Source of the DNA: Silurus meridionalis
Lineage: Eukaryota; Chordata; Actinopteri; Siluriformes; Siluridae
Reading direction: 5' to 3'
Assembly: GCF_014805685.1 (NCBI RefSeq)
Contig: NC_060892.1
Span: 15,431,490 to 15,495,489, forward strand
Length of the DNA stretch: 64,000 nucleotides
Numbering within the stretch: position 1 is the stretch's first letter; the number at the start of each line of letters is the position of its first letter. Below are positions 34,996 to 46,364 of this stretch, in pieces. A program made the translations under genes and the position numbers. The notes beneath the pieces are model-generated. The model saw nothing but the letters and a program-made list of their open reading frames with translations, ran no database searches and had not been told where the DNA came from.

Positions 34996-35486
34996 AACTT
35001 GAACTGTGAATCTGCATGATTTCACACACTGCATAACTGCATACATGAGCAGGAGTACAGATGTTCCTACTAGTGGACAATCATTGTATATCTACATCTA
35101 TATCCGTAACCGTCTATCACTTTCTATAGGCAGACAAACAGCTCTTAACAAAGTTTCTTCAGAAGTATCTTCTTCCTTTGTAAAACGATTACGAGGGGAA
35201 TTTTTAATCCAATCTTATAACGTGTTACTTTAAATGAGCTGCCACAGGAAACGATCAGATGTCTTCTTTCACTTTAGCACTCAAGTGTAGTTAATGTAGA
35301 ACAGGAATTCGCTACCTGCGTCTCCATAACATTACAGTCGATAAATTACATTTCCTCGGAACATTTACGAGCAAATTCACTGTGATACATGTAACGCAAA
35401 AAAAGTAAGCACATTAGGTCTTTAAAAAAGAGAAACGCCCTGGGACTCCCTTTCTGAAACCTTAGCACACGTAATGTTTCACATTA

Positions 35487-35525
35487 CACACACACACACA
35501 CACACACGCACACACACACACACAC
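35487..35525. repeat. (CA)n microsatellite
   Basis: CA units interrupted by one G, ending about 20 bp from the donor of the exon at 35544-35627. Confidence 0.93.
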
Positions 35526-35543
35526 GATGCTGCTGCTACTCAC

Positions 35544-35627
35544 ATCTCTGTGTAACACACTGTTGCTCACAGTGCTGTCTCTGGCCTCGTGTCTGAGCTG
35601 AGCGATGGTCTGTGCTGAGCTCTGTAA
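35544..35627 (-). CDS. Coiled-coil gene exon, 84 bp
   Basis: A 28-codon open exon on the minus strand with an ideal donor GTGAGT (complement 35538-35543) and an AG acceptor (complement 35628-35629), phase 0. The peptide starts LQSSAQTIAQLRHEARDSTV and ends SNSVLHRD, with heptad character. It lies 838 bp downstream of the 147 bp exon at 36466-36612. The 147+84 bp arrangement mirrors exons 5503-5649 and 146-229. Confidence 0.72.
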
Positions 35628-36053
35628 CTGAACACACACCAGTTCTGCAGGTCATTTAAAACCATTTCATGAGAATGAATGAATTTTTAAGAATTTCTTA
35701 TCGCAGTTGTTCCCTCATCACGCTCTCATTCTGGGAATAAAAACACAGCTTAAATCTTAACTAGCTGTACAGACAAGTTCATTCAGTGTAATTCTGTTTA
35801 TTATTTGAATTCACAAATCTGATTAGTCAAAAGGTGCATATTAATGTCATATTACTGCACAACTGAAACGAATGAAATGTTTATATTAACACGGTTCAAA
35901 TACAATATGGTTTCTATGGTGACCGCTCATACACAAGGGACAAATTACTTCAAAATGAATACTGTAGGAAGAGGAATCGACTGTAAGAGTCTGTATCAGT
36001 CCCAGTGCTTTGAAAAGTTTCTCAGGTCTATTCTGGTTATATTTAATTACAAA

Positions 36054-36055
36054 CT

Positions 36056-36122
<67 letters not shown>
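36054..36122. repeat. (GA)n microsatellite
   Basis: About 34 GA units with one AA interruption. It lies in the 838 bp intron between the exons at 36466 and 35544. Confidence 0.97.
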
Positions 36123-36127
<5 letters not shown>

Positions 36128-36465
36128 CTTGTGAGGGAGCAGTTCATTATTGCTGCTAATTTGTCTTTCAGAAGTTCCCTCAAAATAAATCTAACTATAA
36201 ACCATTAAATATATTAATTGAACACATATTTTTGGGCAAATCATTGTAATATAAGATAAACACACCCCAGACAATGCTGCTATATAAAAATAATGCGCTC
36301 CACTTTACACTGTGCTGCATCTCACCACCCCACCTGAACTCTGTGCTATTCCTCACCTAATAAATGCTGTAGAAGGTCTACTTGTGTACTGTAAATAGTC
36401 ATTCCTCCTGTCAACAACCATATCTGAACCAAACAGCACTTTTCTAATGAGCATGAATGCACTAC

Positions 36466-36612
36466 CTCCTGTGTGAGTGTCTTGATTCTGGCTTCGAGGT
36501 GAACAAGCTGCTTAAGCTGCTGAAGTTTTTCCTGGTCCTTCAGAGACATCTCCTGATGGAGCTCTGTGATTGTGTCCTGTAGCTCCTTTATCTGAGCTTC
36601 ACGCTCCTCCAT
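36466..36612 (-). CDS. Coiled-coil gene exon, 147 bp
   Basis: A 49-codon open exon on the minus strand with a strong acceptor (ctgatctccactccttggcag) and donor GTAGTG, phase 0. The peptide begins MEEREAQIKELQDTITELHQ and continues EMSLKDQEKLQQLKQLVHLE. Hydrophobic residues sit at heptad core positions and there is no proline. The first codon is ATG, but the intact acceptor just before it argues for an internal exon. This is the clearest coding segment in the window. Confidence 0.8.
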
Positions 36613-38127
36613 CTGCCAAGGAGTGGAGATCAGCATCAGCATCATGCAATATTAAGATTTGGCTGATTTGCTCCGGTTTATAGCAATGCACTCATTTCCG
36701 TAGGAGATGTTACGGTGTCAGTGTCTAGATTTTGTTCTGAAGATGTTTCACAAAACTAAAAAACAATTAAATTTACATAAAAAAACTAATAGTAACCTTT
36801 GTTAAATTTCTGTAGTATACTGTAGAAATTAGACACTTCGGAGAGTGCTGCTATTTGAAATCTAAAGTTGACCACCATCCTCGTGTTATTAATTTATTAT
36901 TCCTTTTTTATCCTTTCTTTTTGTATATACTGTATTGCCAAATTTAATGCGCATGATGCGTTTGTTTACATAATACCCACAAATGGGAATCCCATCAGCA
37001 TTGCAGATACGCTATCTCTGATCTCTAGCTTTAGATATATATAGATATGACACACTTCTGACAGAAGTCACGTTGGTGAGGACATGCTCATCAGGGCGAG
37101 ACTGCTGCGCCGCTGCCTCGTTGCTTGTGAGCTGGGGGATCGTGTCAATCCATTTTCTATAGCTATATTGTCCCCTGTGACGGCAGGTCACGGTGAAAGT
37201 GAGATCGAGGTCAATCGCACAGGAGCAGCCGTAGCGTTTCACTCAAAGATCTACTTGTAACAAAATGTTTGGAGTCGATTCTCAAAACCCACCAAAACAA
37301 ACCGCCGGTTATCAAAAGGAAATGCTTCTGCTGGCAACTCAAAGACATAGAATTAACAGGAGCTTTAAAAGGAATTTTTGGAAGTGCCACACATGCCACA
37401 CATCATGATATGATTTTGATTTTTTGGAACAATATTTGGTCGGTAAAAATTAAAGACGGCCTCAAACCAGACTCCACAACACGCTATATAAAATTAAGCT
37501 CATCCGCAAAACGGCTTACATTTGATAAAAGGTAGTTATGTAGTTTGATGTAGAATTTTAGTTGCAACAATCTTGATTATAGTCTTAATTTCATCAGTCT
37601 GGGAGAGGCAGCAAGCCATCAAGGACCATCTCTAACCAAAAGGTGTCTGAGACCATGATTATCTTTTAAACAATACCCTAACCTGACCTGCTGGGGGGGC
37701 CGGCACCAGCAAAGGTGTAAACACCGGTGACTACCACCTGCTGACCTCCGGCTCGATAGTGGTATCACCCAGCCATGTGTTCCTTTACTCATTTCCTTTA
37801 CTTAATTTACATTTAGAAGCTAAATCCTATCTACACTTCAAAGGGAAGAACAATATAAAATATCTGGGCAGAGGTGGTTCTGGGTTCTTTCTCAAAGTAC
37901 TTTGTGTATTTTGTCACTGCTACGCTGTTATAAATTCTTCAATACGATCATCGTTGTCCTCATCATTTTTTCATCATATAATATCTTAAAAATATTTACA
38001 TACACATTGTCTTGATAATCGTCCATTTATTGAGATTGCTTTTTAAATCTATGTATTAATCTGATTCTTGAGCGGATGAAGTTCTGAGGCTCTTTTGCAC
38101 TTCGATTTTCATCACTATAACAGGAAA
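36613..38127. other. Unique sequence, candidate conserved blocks
   Basis: Sequence at 37010-37260 and 37560-37780 is varied and low-repeat. The minus frame at 37012-37242 (76 codons) lacks splice support. No mobile element recognised. Confidence 0.3.
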
Positions 38128-38128
38128 A

Positions 38129-38335
38129 TAGTAGCTCAATGATTAAGGCTTTGGGATACTGATCGGAAGGTTGAGGGTTCAAGCACCAGTATCACCAAGC
38201 TGCCACTCTTGGGCCCTTAAACAAGGCCATTAACCCCTTGTGCTCCATCATAGCTGGCCGTGTGCTCTGACCCCTGACTTGTATGAAAAAAGACTTTCAC
38301 TGTAATGTACATGTGACAAATAAAAGCCTTTATCT
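38129..38335 (+). repeat. tRNA-derived SINE
   Basis: An A-box-like tagctcaatgattaaggc and a B-box-like ggttgagggttcaagc are followed by gccactcttgggcccttaaac and a tail ending acaaataaaagcc. This pattern is typical of a tRNA-derived SINE. Related copies are at 57411-57545 and 57683-57872. Confidence 0.7.
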
Positions 38336-38922
38336 CTCTTGGAACAACAGCCATTTTGTTTTTTAGACATGTCCAGAGCCACAATGAAAAAAATATAATA
38401 GCCATTATAATATAAAACGCTGCTTCTATGTATATTTGTAACAAACAAAAAAAACTGTAGCCCTGCCCACTTGATTTTTTATTGCCTCATAAGGTTGAGG
38501 AATATGAATTCAAAGGTCAGTGTAGATAAAGTCGTCATGTAGCAGCTACTGTGAGATGCCGGAGTGTCAATCATCCTGGGTCCTTCCCCTCTCAGTGAAC
38601 TGGCTTTCCAATGGGAGAAATTATTTGTAATCATTCTGACTGCTGTTTAATCTGAAATGGCAGAACAGCATAGTTTAAGTGCCCCCTTCAAAACTTCCAT
38701 ATTATGATTTTTTATCAATATTAAAATCTGTTCATTTGAATCCATAAACCACAGATAACCCTTCTCTATTTAAATAAGCTCTGTTTCTTTGTACCACCAA
38801 TTTGTTATAAAGATCCTTTGCTTTTCTTTAATTTTCCGCTTTTGCTGTGATCTGTTTTGTTTTGTTTTTTCTACACTCCCGTGTTTCTTTCCCTCTTTTG
38901 CAACTTTCTTTCCTTCTTCATG

Positions 38923-38955
38923 ACTTACCTGCTGAAATGAAAAGTAAAATACAAA
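38923..38955 (-). promoter_or_regulatory. Recursive splice site-like junction
   Basis: Reading the minus strand, a pyrimidine-rich stretch (tgtattttacttttcatttc) runs into agcag and then immediately GTAAGT, with the junction at 38928/38929. An acceptor directly abutting a consensus donor is the signature of recursive (ratcheting) splice sites in long vertebrate introns. It lies in the presumed intron upstream of the exon at 36466-36612. A three-base exon (CAG) is the alternative reading. Chance is not excluded. Confidence 0.45.
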
Positions 38956-39362
38956 TAAACAGAGGGAAACCGTAATTCATTGTGCGTAGTGGCAGACATT
39001 TTAGCATCTATGACCAAACATGGCTGACAAACGAAAAAATGAATGAAATTGTTATTATATTTCATCGATGGAATCCTGAAAGATGATCTCAGTCGTATAA
39101 TCTGACTTAAGCCCAACTGGCTCATATAGGCAGTCTGACACACAATAAAAGTAGTGCAGATGTTATCTCAGTCTGAAGCAGCCTTTATCCGGCTACGTTT
39201 AAGACAATTTTGTCTCCGTATTTAGATTAAAACAGGTTACTAACAATAGACTCAGTTGAATGTTCCCCTGTTGTGTGAATCCTAAACATTGTGAAATGTA
39301 CAACTGCATCAACAAATCTGAAACTATTTAAACCATTTGAATCAATCCTACAATATAAAGCT

Positions 39363-39408
39363 ATATAATATAATATAATTTAATATAATATAATATAATA
39401 TATGAGTA
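39363..39408. repeat. (TATAA)n tract
   Basis: About nine units of 'tataa' with small variations. Confidence 0.9.
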
Positions 39409-39414
39409 TATTGT

Positions 39415-39545
39415 GCAGGTAGTGATGTAGGGTGAGGAGGCCTGGGGTGCAGTCAGCATTTCAATTCATCCTAAAGGTGTTCAGGCCACTACAGACCTTC
39501 CATTCGAACACATGTAAACCATATCTTCACCTCATTTTGTGGCCT
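39415..39545. repeat. Tc1-derived repeat fragment
   Basis: gtagggtgaggaggcctggg, then catttcaattcatcctaaag and acatgtaaaccatatcttca, match the central part of the repeat at 720-3070 and 22400-22560. Confidence 0.6.
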
Positions 39546-40079
39546 TTGATAAAAACCAGATGATTTTTTTATTATGTTTTAATATGTAAAACCATAGAAT
39601 TCAAAGAGGGGGTACTTTTCCGTAGGCTGTAAATAAACAAAAACATTATATTTTACATCATGTCCTGATTTATTTTTACAAACATTAATCAAAATGTAGA
39701 TGATGTGTGAAAAACTAAGTTTCCAAAGAAATGAAGAGGCTAAGTAGCAGCCAGATGCTGTATTCAAATGGCATTCATAAGTTTTAGCAATTTGTTGGTC
39801 GAGAGCCTTCAGATGTGTGATTGCAAAAAAATCAATCATGAGTGTTACATCTCAGAATCTACAGACTGTAGACAGTTAGCATATTAAATATTCATGACAG
39901 TGCAATTAGAAAGACTCTAACAAGAACATGCCAGTATTGCTTAGGTTTTGCTACAGTGAAATGTGAGGCCAAAGCCTGGTCAAAGGTCAAAAATGGGTCA
40001 TGTAACAGGACAACGTTCCATTAAAAAAGGATGAATAGGACATGTGGCATTGCATGGTTAAACAGCTGTTATCACTTAA
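39546..40079. other. Unique sequence, nothing recognised
   Basis: No gene or familiar repeat seen. Confidence 0.4.
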
Positions 40080-40235
40080 GGGTGTACTCATATTTGTTGC
40101 CAGATATTTTTACAATAATGGCTGTATGGTGAGTTATTTTTAAAGGACAATAAATCTGTTTAATTTATATAGTATCACCTTCGAGAAAATCTAATAAAAT
40201 TGTTGCTGAAATTTGAGGGGTGGACTTACATTTGA
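40080..40235. mobile_element. Solo Tc1 terminal repeat
   Basis: ttgttgccagatatttttac, then aataatggctgtatggtgag and aaaggacaataaatctg, match the long inverted repeat of the element at 892-2371 (right end). No partner repeat or transposase nearby. Confidence 0.7.
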
Positions 40236-40249
40236 TATATATGAATTAG

Positions 40250-40406
40250 GGGTGTGCAAAACATTAAATTGCTTGTCATGTTTTATTAACGCAGTTTATT
40301 ATTATTAAAATTGAGGAAACCCAGATTTTAACTCTGTTCCACACGTAAAAAGGATTGCACCAAAAGCCCTTTTAAATGTCGTTACGAATACGTGTACCGT
40401 TACACC

Positions 40407-40410
<4 letters not shown>
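40250..40410. mobile_element. hAT-like miniature element
   Basis: The left end aggggtgtgcaaaacattaa and the right end gtgtaccgttacacccc (inverted: ggggtgtaacggtacac) form approximate inverted repeats typical of teleost hAT-like elements. No coding part. Confidence 0.5.

Positions 40411-40437
<27 letters not shown>
40410..40437. repeat. (TA)n microsatellite
   Basis: About 14 TA units at the edge of the hAT-like element. Confidence 0.93.
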
Positions 40438-40444
<7 letters not shown>

Positions 40445-41214
40445 CACGTAAATCATAAATGCATATGAATGAATTTGAATCCAGTCGTATTATCAGCCTT
40501 TTAGACTGCACGTCATACACTAGGCTTATTAAATCAATTCCTTCTAGAAGCTTAATTGAACCTACATTTTAATTAAACTTCTGCTGCTGATAACGGACCC
40601 CGTACATTACGGCGTGTGTAGGAGCTTCAAATGTCAGTCAGTTTTAATCAAGATCTAATCATCTTTGGATTACTTTATCATACCTGCTACAGATGCCAAA
40701 CTAATGAGTTGGCAGCTTAATATCAAACTGGTTAATTATGATGCACACTTGCTTAGTTGTGCAGTGTAAAACAGATAAATAATACAGTGATCCTTTATTT
40801 CTTGTTGCTCTATAAATATACTTGCAGTCAGTGAAATTTATGGCAAAAAGAGGAAAAAAGTCTCCTTGTCTCCAACAAAGCGTTTGATTTCTCTATTACC
40901 GTCAATTTCCATGTTTCTTCACCGATCTGGTTGACGGATGCAGTCCATTTGCAGAATTGCTCGAGTCAAGTTTGATCCACGCACATTTACAGTCTACACC
41001 ATTTCAGCCTCTGATGGCGGATCCACCAAGATACGCAAAACACACACAGAGATGAAAAACACTGCAATAACTTCATGAAAAGAGCAAAAGAAGTAGGGGG
41101 ACAAACATCAGATCTGCAGCCATGACAGTATGACTGTGTGTGAGGTATTTTGGAGTGGAGCTCAATTTTAGCATCATGCAGTACTTGAGGTTCAAATGCA
41201 CAGCCTACAGCGAA

Positions 41215-41217
<3 letters not shown>
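40438..41217. other. Unique sequence, candidate conserved
   Basis: Varied sequence with homeodomain-like TAAT words (40540-40760). No exon. Confidence 0.3.

Positions 41218-41218
<1 letters not shown>

Positions 41219-41284
<66 letters not shown>
41219..41284. repeat. (GT)n microsatellite
   Basis: About 33 GT units. It is followed 32 bp later by an 18 bp word shared with the flank of the GT tract at 44419 (see findings). Confidence 0.97.
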
Positions 41285-41286
<2 letters not shown>

Positions 41287-41858
41287 GTGCTGCCCGGAGA
41301 ACAAAGGAAACAGAGGTGTGGAGTAAAGGCCAGGCCTCTGAGCATCCTTTCCCAGGTGCTTTCAACATAAACTGAAACAGTGCAAAGCTTTAAACCGCCG
41401 CCACCACACCCTCAGTCAGGGGTCCGCTTTCAACCCCTCTGTTTGTTCACTTTGACTCTGGGATGAAAACAAAATACACTCCCACTATACCTCTGCACTG
41501 CTCGTATTTAACTGCCTATCAAAATACAGAATACAAGATTTCCCTACAGAGGATCCTCTTTATTTAAGTCACATATGTACAGTTTGAAACCTTCTCTACA
41601 GATTAAGTTATAATACTGTATAACCCTGATATAACAGGTGAAAATTATTCTGAACGCTGTGGAATATAAAATCAGGTCCACAATATGTTACCTACTATAT
41701 ATCAATATCGATGGTTAATGAGGATGAACAGAGTTTAATCTCACACTGAAAATATGAAAGGAATCTAACTTGAAGCAAGAGATATATATAAAATGAACAC
41801 ATTCAATGTGAGACGATTGGCACATGCAGACCGCTGTACATCCTTCGTCTGTCAACAT
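41285..41858. other. Unique sequence, nothing recognised
   Basis: No gene or familiar mobile element. Confidence 0.4.
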
Positions 41859-42933
41859 ACAGTTGTATGCAAAAGTTTGGGAACCCCTGACTATGTCCAT
41901 GATTTTCATTAATAAATATTTGGGTGTTTAGATCAGCAATTTCATTTTGATCTATAAAATAACTGAAGGACACAGTAATATTTCAGTAGTGAAATGAGGT
42001 TTATTGGATTAACAGAAAATGCGCAATATGCATCAAAAAAAATTTGGGCACCCAAACAGAAAAATCACATCGACGTTTGGTAGAGCCTCCTTTAGCAGAA
42101 ATAACAGCCTCTAGACGCTTCCTATAGCCTGTAATGAGTGACTGGATTCTGGATGAATGTATTTTGGACCATTCCTCCTTACAAAACACCTCCAGTTCAG
42201 TTAGGTTTGATGGTTGCCGAGCATGGACAGCCCGCTTCAAATGACCCCACAGATTTTCAATGACATTCAGGTCTGGGGACTGGGATGGCTAATCCAGAAC
42301 ATTGTACTTGTTCCTCTGCATAAATGCCCGAGCAGACTTTGAGCAGTGTTTTGGGTCGTTGTCTTGTTGAAATATCGAGCCTCGGCGTAACTTCAACTTT
42401 GTGACCGATTCCTCAACATTATTTTCAAGAATCTGCTCATATTGAGTGGAATCCATGCGACCCTCAACTTTAACCAGATTCCCAGTACCGGCACTGGCCA
42501 CACAGCCCCACAGCATGATGGAACCTCGCCCAAATTTTACTGTGTTTTTCTTGGAACGCTGTGTTCTTTTGCCGCCATGCATAACGCCCATTGTTATGAC
42601 CAAATAACTCAATCTTTGTTTCATCAGTCCACAGCACCTTATTCCAAAATAAAGCTGGCTTGTCCAAATGTGCGTTTGCATACCTCAAGCGACTCAAGTT
42701 TGTGGCGTGTGTGCAGAAAGGGTGCCCAAATTTATGCACCTGTCTAATTTGGTTTTGATGCAAAATGTGCATTTTCTGTTAATCCAATAAACCTCATTTC
42801 ACTACTGAAATATTACTGTGTCCTTCAGTTATTTGATAGATCAAAATGAAATTGCTGATCCAAACACCCAAATATTTATAAATGAAAATCATGGACATTG
42901 TCAGGGGTTCCTAAACGTTTGCATACAACTTTA
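41859..42933 (-). mobile_element. Tc1-like transposon with 175 bp inverted repeats
   Basis: Inverted repeats lie at about 41859-42034 and 42757-42933. The outer ends are acagttgtatgcaaaagttt and, inverted, taaagttgtatgcaaacgtt. The inner parts share ttcagtagtgaaatgaggtt. The element is 1.07 kb, shorter than a full Tc1 (about 1.6 kb), because the amino-terminal half of the transposase is missing. Confidence 0.85.
42060..42745 (-). pseudogene. Tc1-like transposase, truncated
   Basis: The minus strand encodes LWTDETKIELFGHN (first catalytic D) in one frame. After a frameshift, GSIMLWGCVASAGTGNLVKV and FQQDNDPKHCSKS (second D) follow. The invariant W of the WPSQSPDLN motif has become a TAG stop near 42290. 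The tail SPDLNVIENLWGHLKRAV (catalytic E) and EVFCKEEWSKI are still readable. The helix-turn-helix amino end is absent. It cannot make a working enzyme. Confidence 0.85.
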
Positions 42934-44418
42934 ACTTTAAGGTTTAAGTCTTCTTGCAGATTTGCGAGTGATGAACCATAAACCACTCCTCAGTACACTA
43001 TAGTCACCTCAAAGGTTGGCGTTTATGCTGCATTACACTAGAAATTCGAACTCGTGATTCCTGAACTTTCCAGCCTTGACACAATAAGAAGTACCTCCAT
43101 GAATTTCAACAAGGGATTTCTTTCACAAGTTTGAGTTACCCCTAACATCAGCAAGTAACCTCAAATCAAAATGGCACTATTCAACATGAACACAATCGAA
43201 TATCCACGACTAAAACATTACTTTTTTTGTGTGGATTTGGAAAACTCAGCTATGTCCTAGTTGTGACTTCTTAGAAGAATATCATTTAAAAACCCATGGT
43301 CTTACTGATATACTATGAATACTAATAAACATACACTATAATGAGACAAGAAAGCAAGTGCCCATGTTTTTCTGATTGTGAAAAATGGTATACCTCTATT
43401 GCTTTGTCAATTACCGTGGGCATCGGTTACTCTACAGTATGTGCAGAAGGCCTTCCTATATAGACCAAATCAGATGAAAATAGGAACAAACGAATCTTGG
43501 TTTATTATACACTGCACTTCCAGTCAAAATCAAGTTCCAGTTATATCTTGTGGAAAATGTCATGTTTAAAAAAAATTATAGCAAATTTTTTGATGTTGAT
43601 CATCAATATGAATCTGGATGTTCCAGAACATTTTTCTTTTCACCACTACAGCAAAAACAATTGGTGCTGAATCCGCAGTCCATCGGCAGAGCCTCGTCAC
43701 TCATGCTGCCACTCCTAGCCATTAGCCACTCCTCATTAAGCCTGCGCTGACGCTATATCCACAGCCGGCTAGCAAACACTTGTCCACCTTCTCATTGGGA
43801 GCCTCTTTGATCTCTAACCTTTCTGGCCAAACAAGCGCTCCGAAATGAGCCACTTCTGCTCCTGAATGCGTGCGCCATCAAGTAGGTCTGGGAACATATG
43901 CAAATTCACCGTGGCGTGCGCTTTAAAATGAGTATAACACAAAAGGCCTTGATATACTTAACCAAAACAAGCCACAGACAGACAGGGCCGCCATGGCATA
44001 TTGAGAAGACGAGGTGAAAAAAGGAAAAGAATAAAAGAACACAAGTGCGCGTGTCTGAAAGAAAATCGGGACACGTGGAATAAATGCGGCACATTTCATC
44101 GGGTGATTTCTGTAAAAGGCTCTTTGTTATCTCCAGACGCAGAGAAAGGTCTCCTACTGACTTGATCTTTAGAGGCTTAGATCATGTCATTAGCATGCTA
44201 ATTGCAACCTCATCCACAGAATTGAAAAGAACTGGGGGAAAAATAAAAGAAGTAGGGGGGGTTAGTGCACATGCCGTAGACAACGCATGCAGAGAAGTGC
44301 TTTGTTCTGCTCGGGCATTGGGAGGTTTTTTGGGTTTATAAAAATAGGCTGGTGGATAAACAAAAGACATTTACATTACATTTACAGAATCTTCTCATCC
44401 CTACAAACATGGTAAAGA
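42934..44418. other. Unique sequence, candidate conserved part 43640-44340
   Basis: Sequence from about 43640 to 44340 is low-repeat and contains an octamer ATGCAAAT (43898-43905), a SOX-like ctctttgttatct (44118-44130) and a perfect 14 bp palindrome (44189-44202). It looks like regulatory DNA. No exon found. Confidence 0.35.
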
Positions 44419-44529
<111 letters not shown>

Positions 44530-44655
44530 TAAATCAAAGGAAGCTTTTGGGACAAGAGCAGCTGCTTCTCTTGTGTGGAGTCAAGGCCAGTTCCTTAGTT
44601 GCTGCTAAACACTATTAGTCATTAAAGGTGAGCTTTTTAATGGCCTTCTATCAGT

Positions 44656-44656
<1 letters not shown>

Positions 44657-44722
<66 letters not shown>
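44657..44722. repeat. (CA)n microsatellite
   Basis: About 33 CA units with one AA interruption. Complementary in orientation to the GT tract 128 bp upstream. Confidence 0.97.
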
Positions 44723-45028
44723 GAGGTCAGGACCTACAGCCAAACAAAACGGATCACATGCAACGCTAGGCAGCTCTTTTCCTTCGTCTTGACGTTAATT
44801 AGCACATGGAAGCATGGCATTTTGAACGCACATCAAACAAACCCACTCAGCACATACATCGCAATCTAATCCTCCTTTAGAGAAACTTGCACTACCAGGA
44901 TTAATGATTGTTGTTTACAGTCCGAGGATACTATTAGGGCTAACCCTAGTGGCACAGCACTAATATAACAGGATTAAAATTCCCCTGTTTAGCCAAGAAA
45001 CCAGAACGCATCCATACTTCATAATCTT

Positions 45029-45029
45029 G

Positions 45030-45104
<75 letters not shown>
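45029..45104. repeat. (TA)n microsatellite
   Basis: About 38 TA units. The frames reading YIYIYI are artefacts. Confidence 0.97.
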
Positions 45105-45107
<3 letters not shown>

Positions 45108-45120
45108 CATCTTGCACTCC

Positions 45121-45126
<6 letters not shown>

Positions 45127-45196
<70 letters not shown>
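45127..45196. repeat. (TA)n microsatellite, second block
   Basis: About 35 TA units, separated from the first block by 22 bp of unique sequence. Confidence 0.97.
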
Positions 45197-45199
<3 letters not shown>

Positions 45200-45469
45200 T
45201 AAGTATAGTTTTGTAACATGCCAACAGATGGCAGCACAAGGCTGCACGCACAGTCACAGGATGCACAGACTTTCATGAACCAGTTAACGATATTTTTTGA
45301 TCACGGACTTTACAGGCATGTGTATTTTTGCATTTGCACAATTAATATTTAAAACAGAGTGCATTTAAACCCCGAACTATACATTTTAATGTAAATATGA
45401 TGCAAGTGCATAACCTCAATAGCTCTGATATTTATATATGAATTTGGTCAAAAAACAAGATTTACTCAC

Positions 45470-45550
45470 AATCATGTTCGCAAGCAGTTCAATCATGCGA
45501 CGTCCTTGACTTGCCTGGTCAATGCATAATTTGTAAGTGGATGTGATCAT
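45470..45550 (-). CDS. Candidate first coding exon of the coiled-coil gene
   Basis: On the minus strand an ATG (45550-45548) opens 27 codons (MITSTYKLCIDQASQGRRMI, then ELLANMI) that end at an ideal donor GTGAGT in phase 0. A TGA lies directly upstream in frame, so if real this is a start exon or the exon begins within it. A nearby AG (gaccag at about 45516) would instead give a 45 bp internal exon. It fits in frame before MEEREAQIKE of the exon at 36466-36612. Its composition is not coil-like. No promoter is identified. Confidence 0.35.
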
Positions 45551-46364
45551 TCATTCTTAATAACAATATCACATAGATGATACGTTTGATTGAAACAATC
45601 TTGCAGAAAGCAAAATGAATATCGGAAAAATAAAAATTTTCTCACAATTTTACTGAAAGAAATTAAAATCTAATCACACTGTTATTTCCTGTTCCTACTT
45701 TTAACTACCACTAACCCTCAAATGTGTACACTTCACCGATTACCGCTACAGCAAACGTTGTAGTTCTCACTTTGTCATGAATGCAGTTAATGTCATTAAA
45801 AATGTATGTTAAATGAGCAAAACTTGCAATAGATGAAGATACAAAAGAAACTAGACTCATCTGAAAACAAATGAACGTAAAGAAGGGCAGAAAGACCCCC
45901 AGAACCTTTAAATTTATAGCATTTAGAAGACCCTGATACAAAGCAACTTAGAATGATATCATTGATACTGGGTTTGAGGGTTAAGAGCCCACCAGTGGCA
46001 GATTAGTGATGCTGGAATTTTAAGTCATGATCTTTCTTTTGAAAGCCCCAAATTTTAACCACTTAACCACCACTTGTTTTAAAACCAACAAAAAAAACAC
46101 ACACAAAAAAACAGAGTCCAAGCAGTGTGGAAAATGTGTTACGCACTAAGAGCATTCATAACAATACCGACTCAACACTGCTCCTTGCTCCAGCTGATGT
46201 TACGCGATGAGCTAAAGTTCAAGGTCAGAACTGCACTTAACTGAGACACACCACTGATTTTTTTTAAAAACTCTGCACCTCAGTATTTGCTCAAGATATA
46301 CGTTACCATTAGAATTCAATAAATAACAACTACTTTTTATGGCTTTTTATGGCTTAAACTCTTA
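45551..46364. other. Upstream flank, possible degraded SINE
   Basis: Around 45960-46080 the sequence 'ttttaaccacttaaccaccac', in reverse, resembles the 3' part of the tRNA-derived SINE. The rest is not recognised. Confidence 0.3.

Larger units (their letters stand above)
38336..39414. other. Intronic sequence with a recursive-splice-like motif
   Basis: Unique, mostly AT-rich. The only notable feature is the zero-length acceptor/donor junction at 38928/38929 on the minus strand, listed separately. Confidence 0.4.

Noticed and set aside
36346..36396. Possible 51 bp exon downstream of 36466
   Set aside because: Splice sites are present, but the phase-0 frame contains TGA and the other frames do not join.
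45019..45278. Open frames encoding YIYIYI on both strands
   Set aside because: Pure translation of TA dinucleotide repeats; the same applies to the HTHTHT, CVCVCV, REREER and SLSLSL frames elsewhere.
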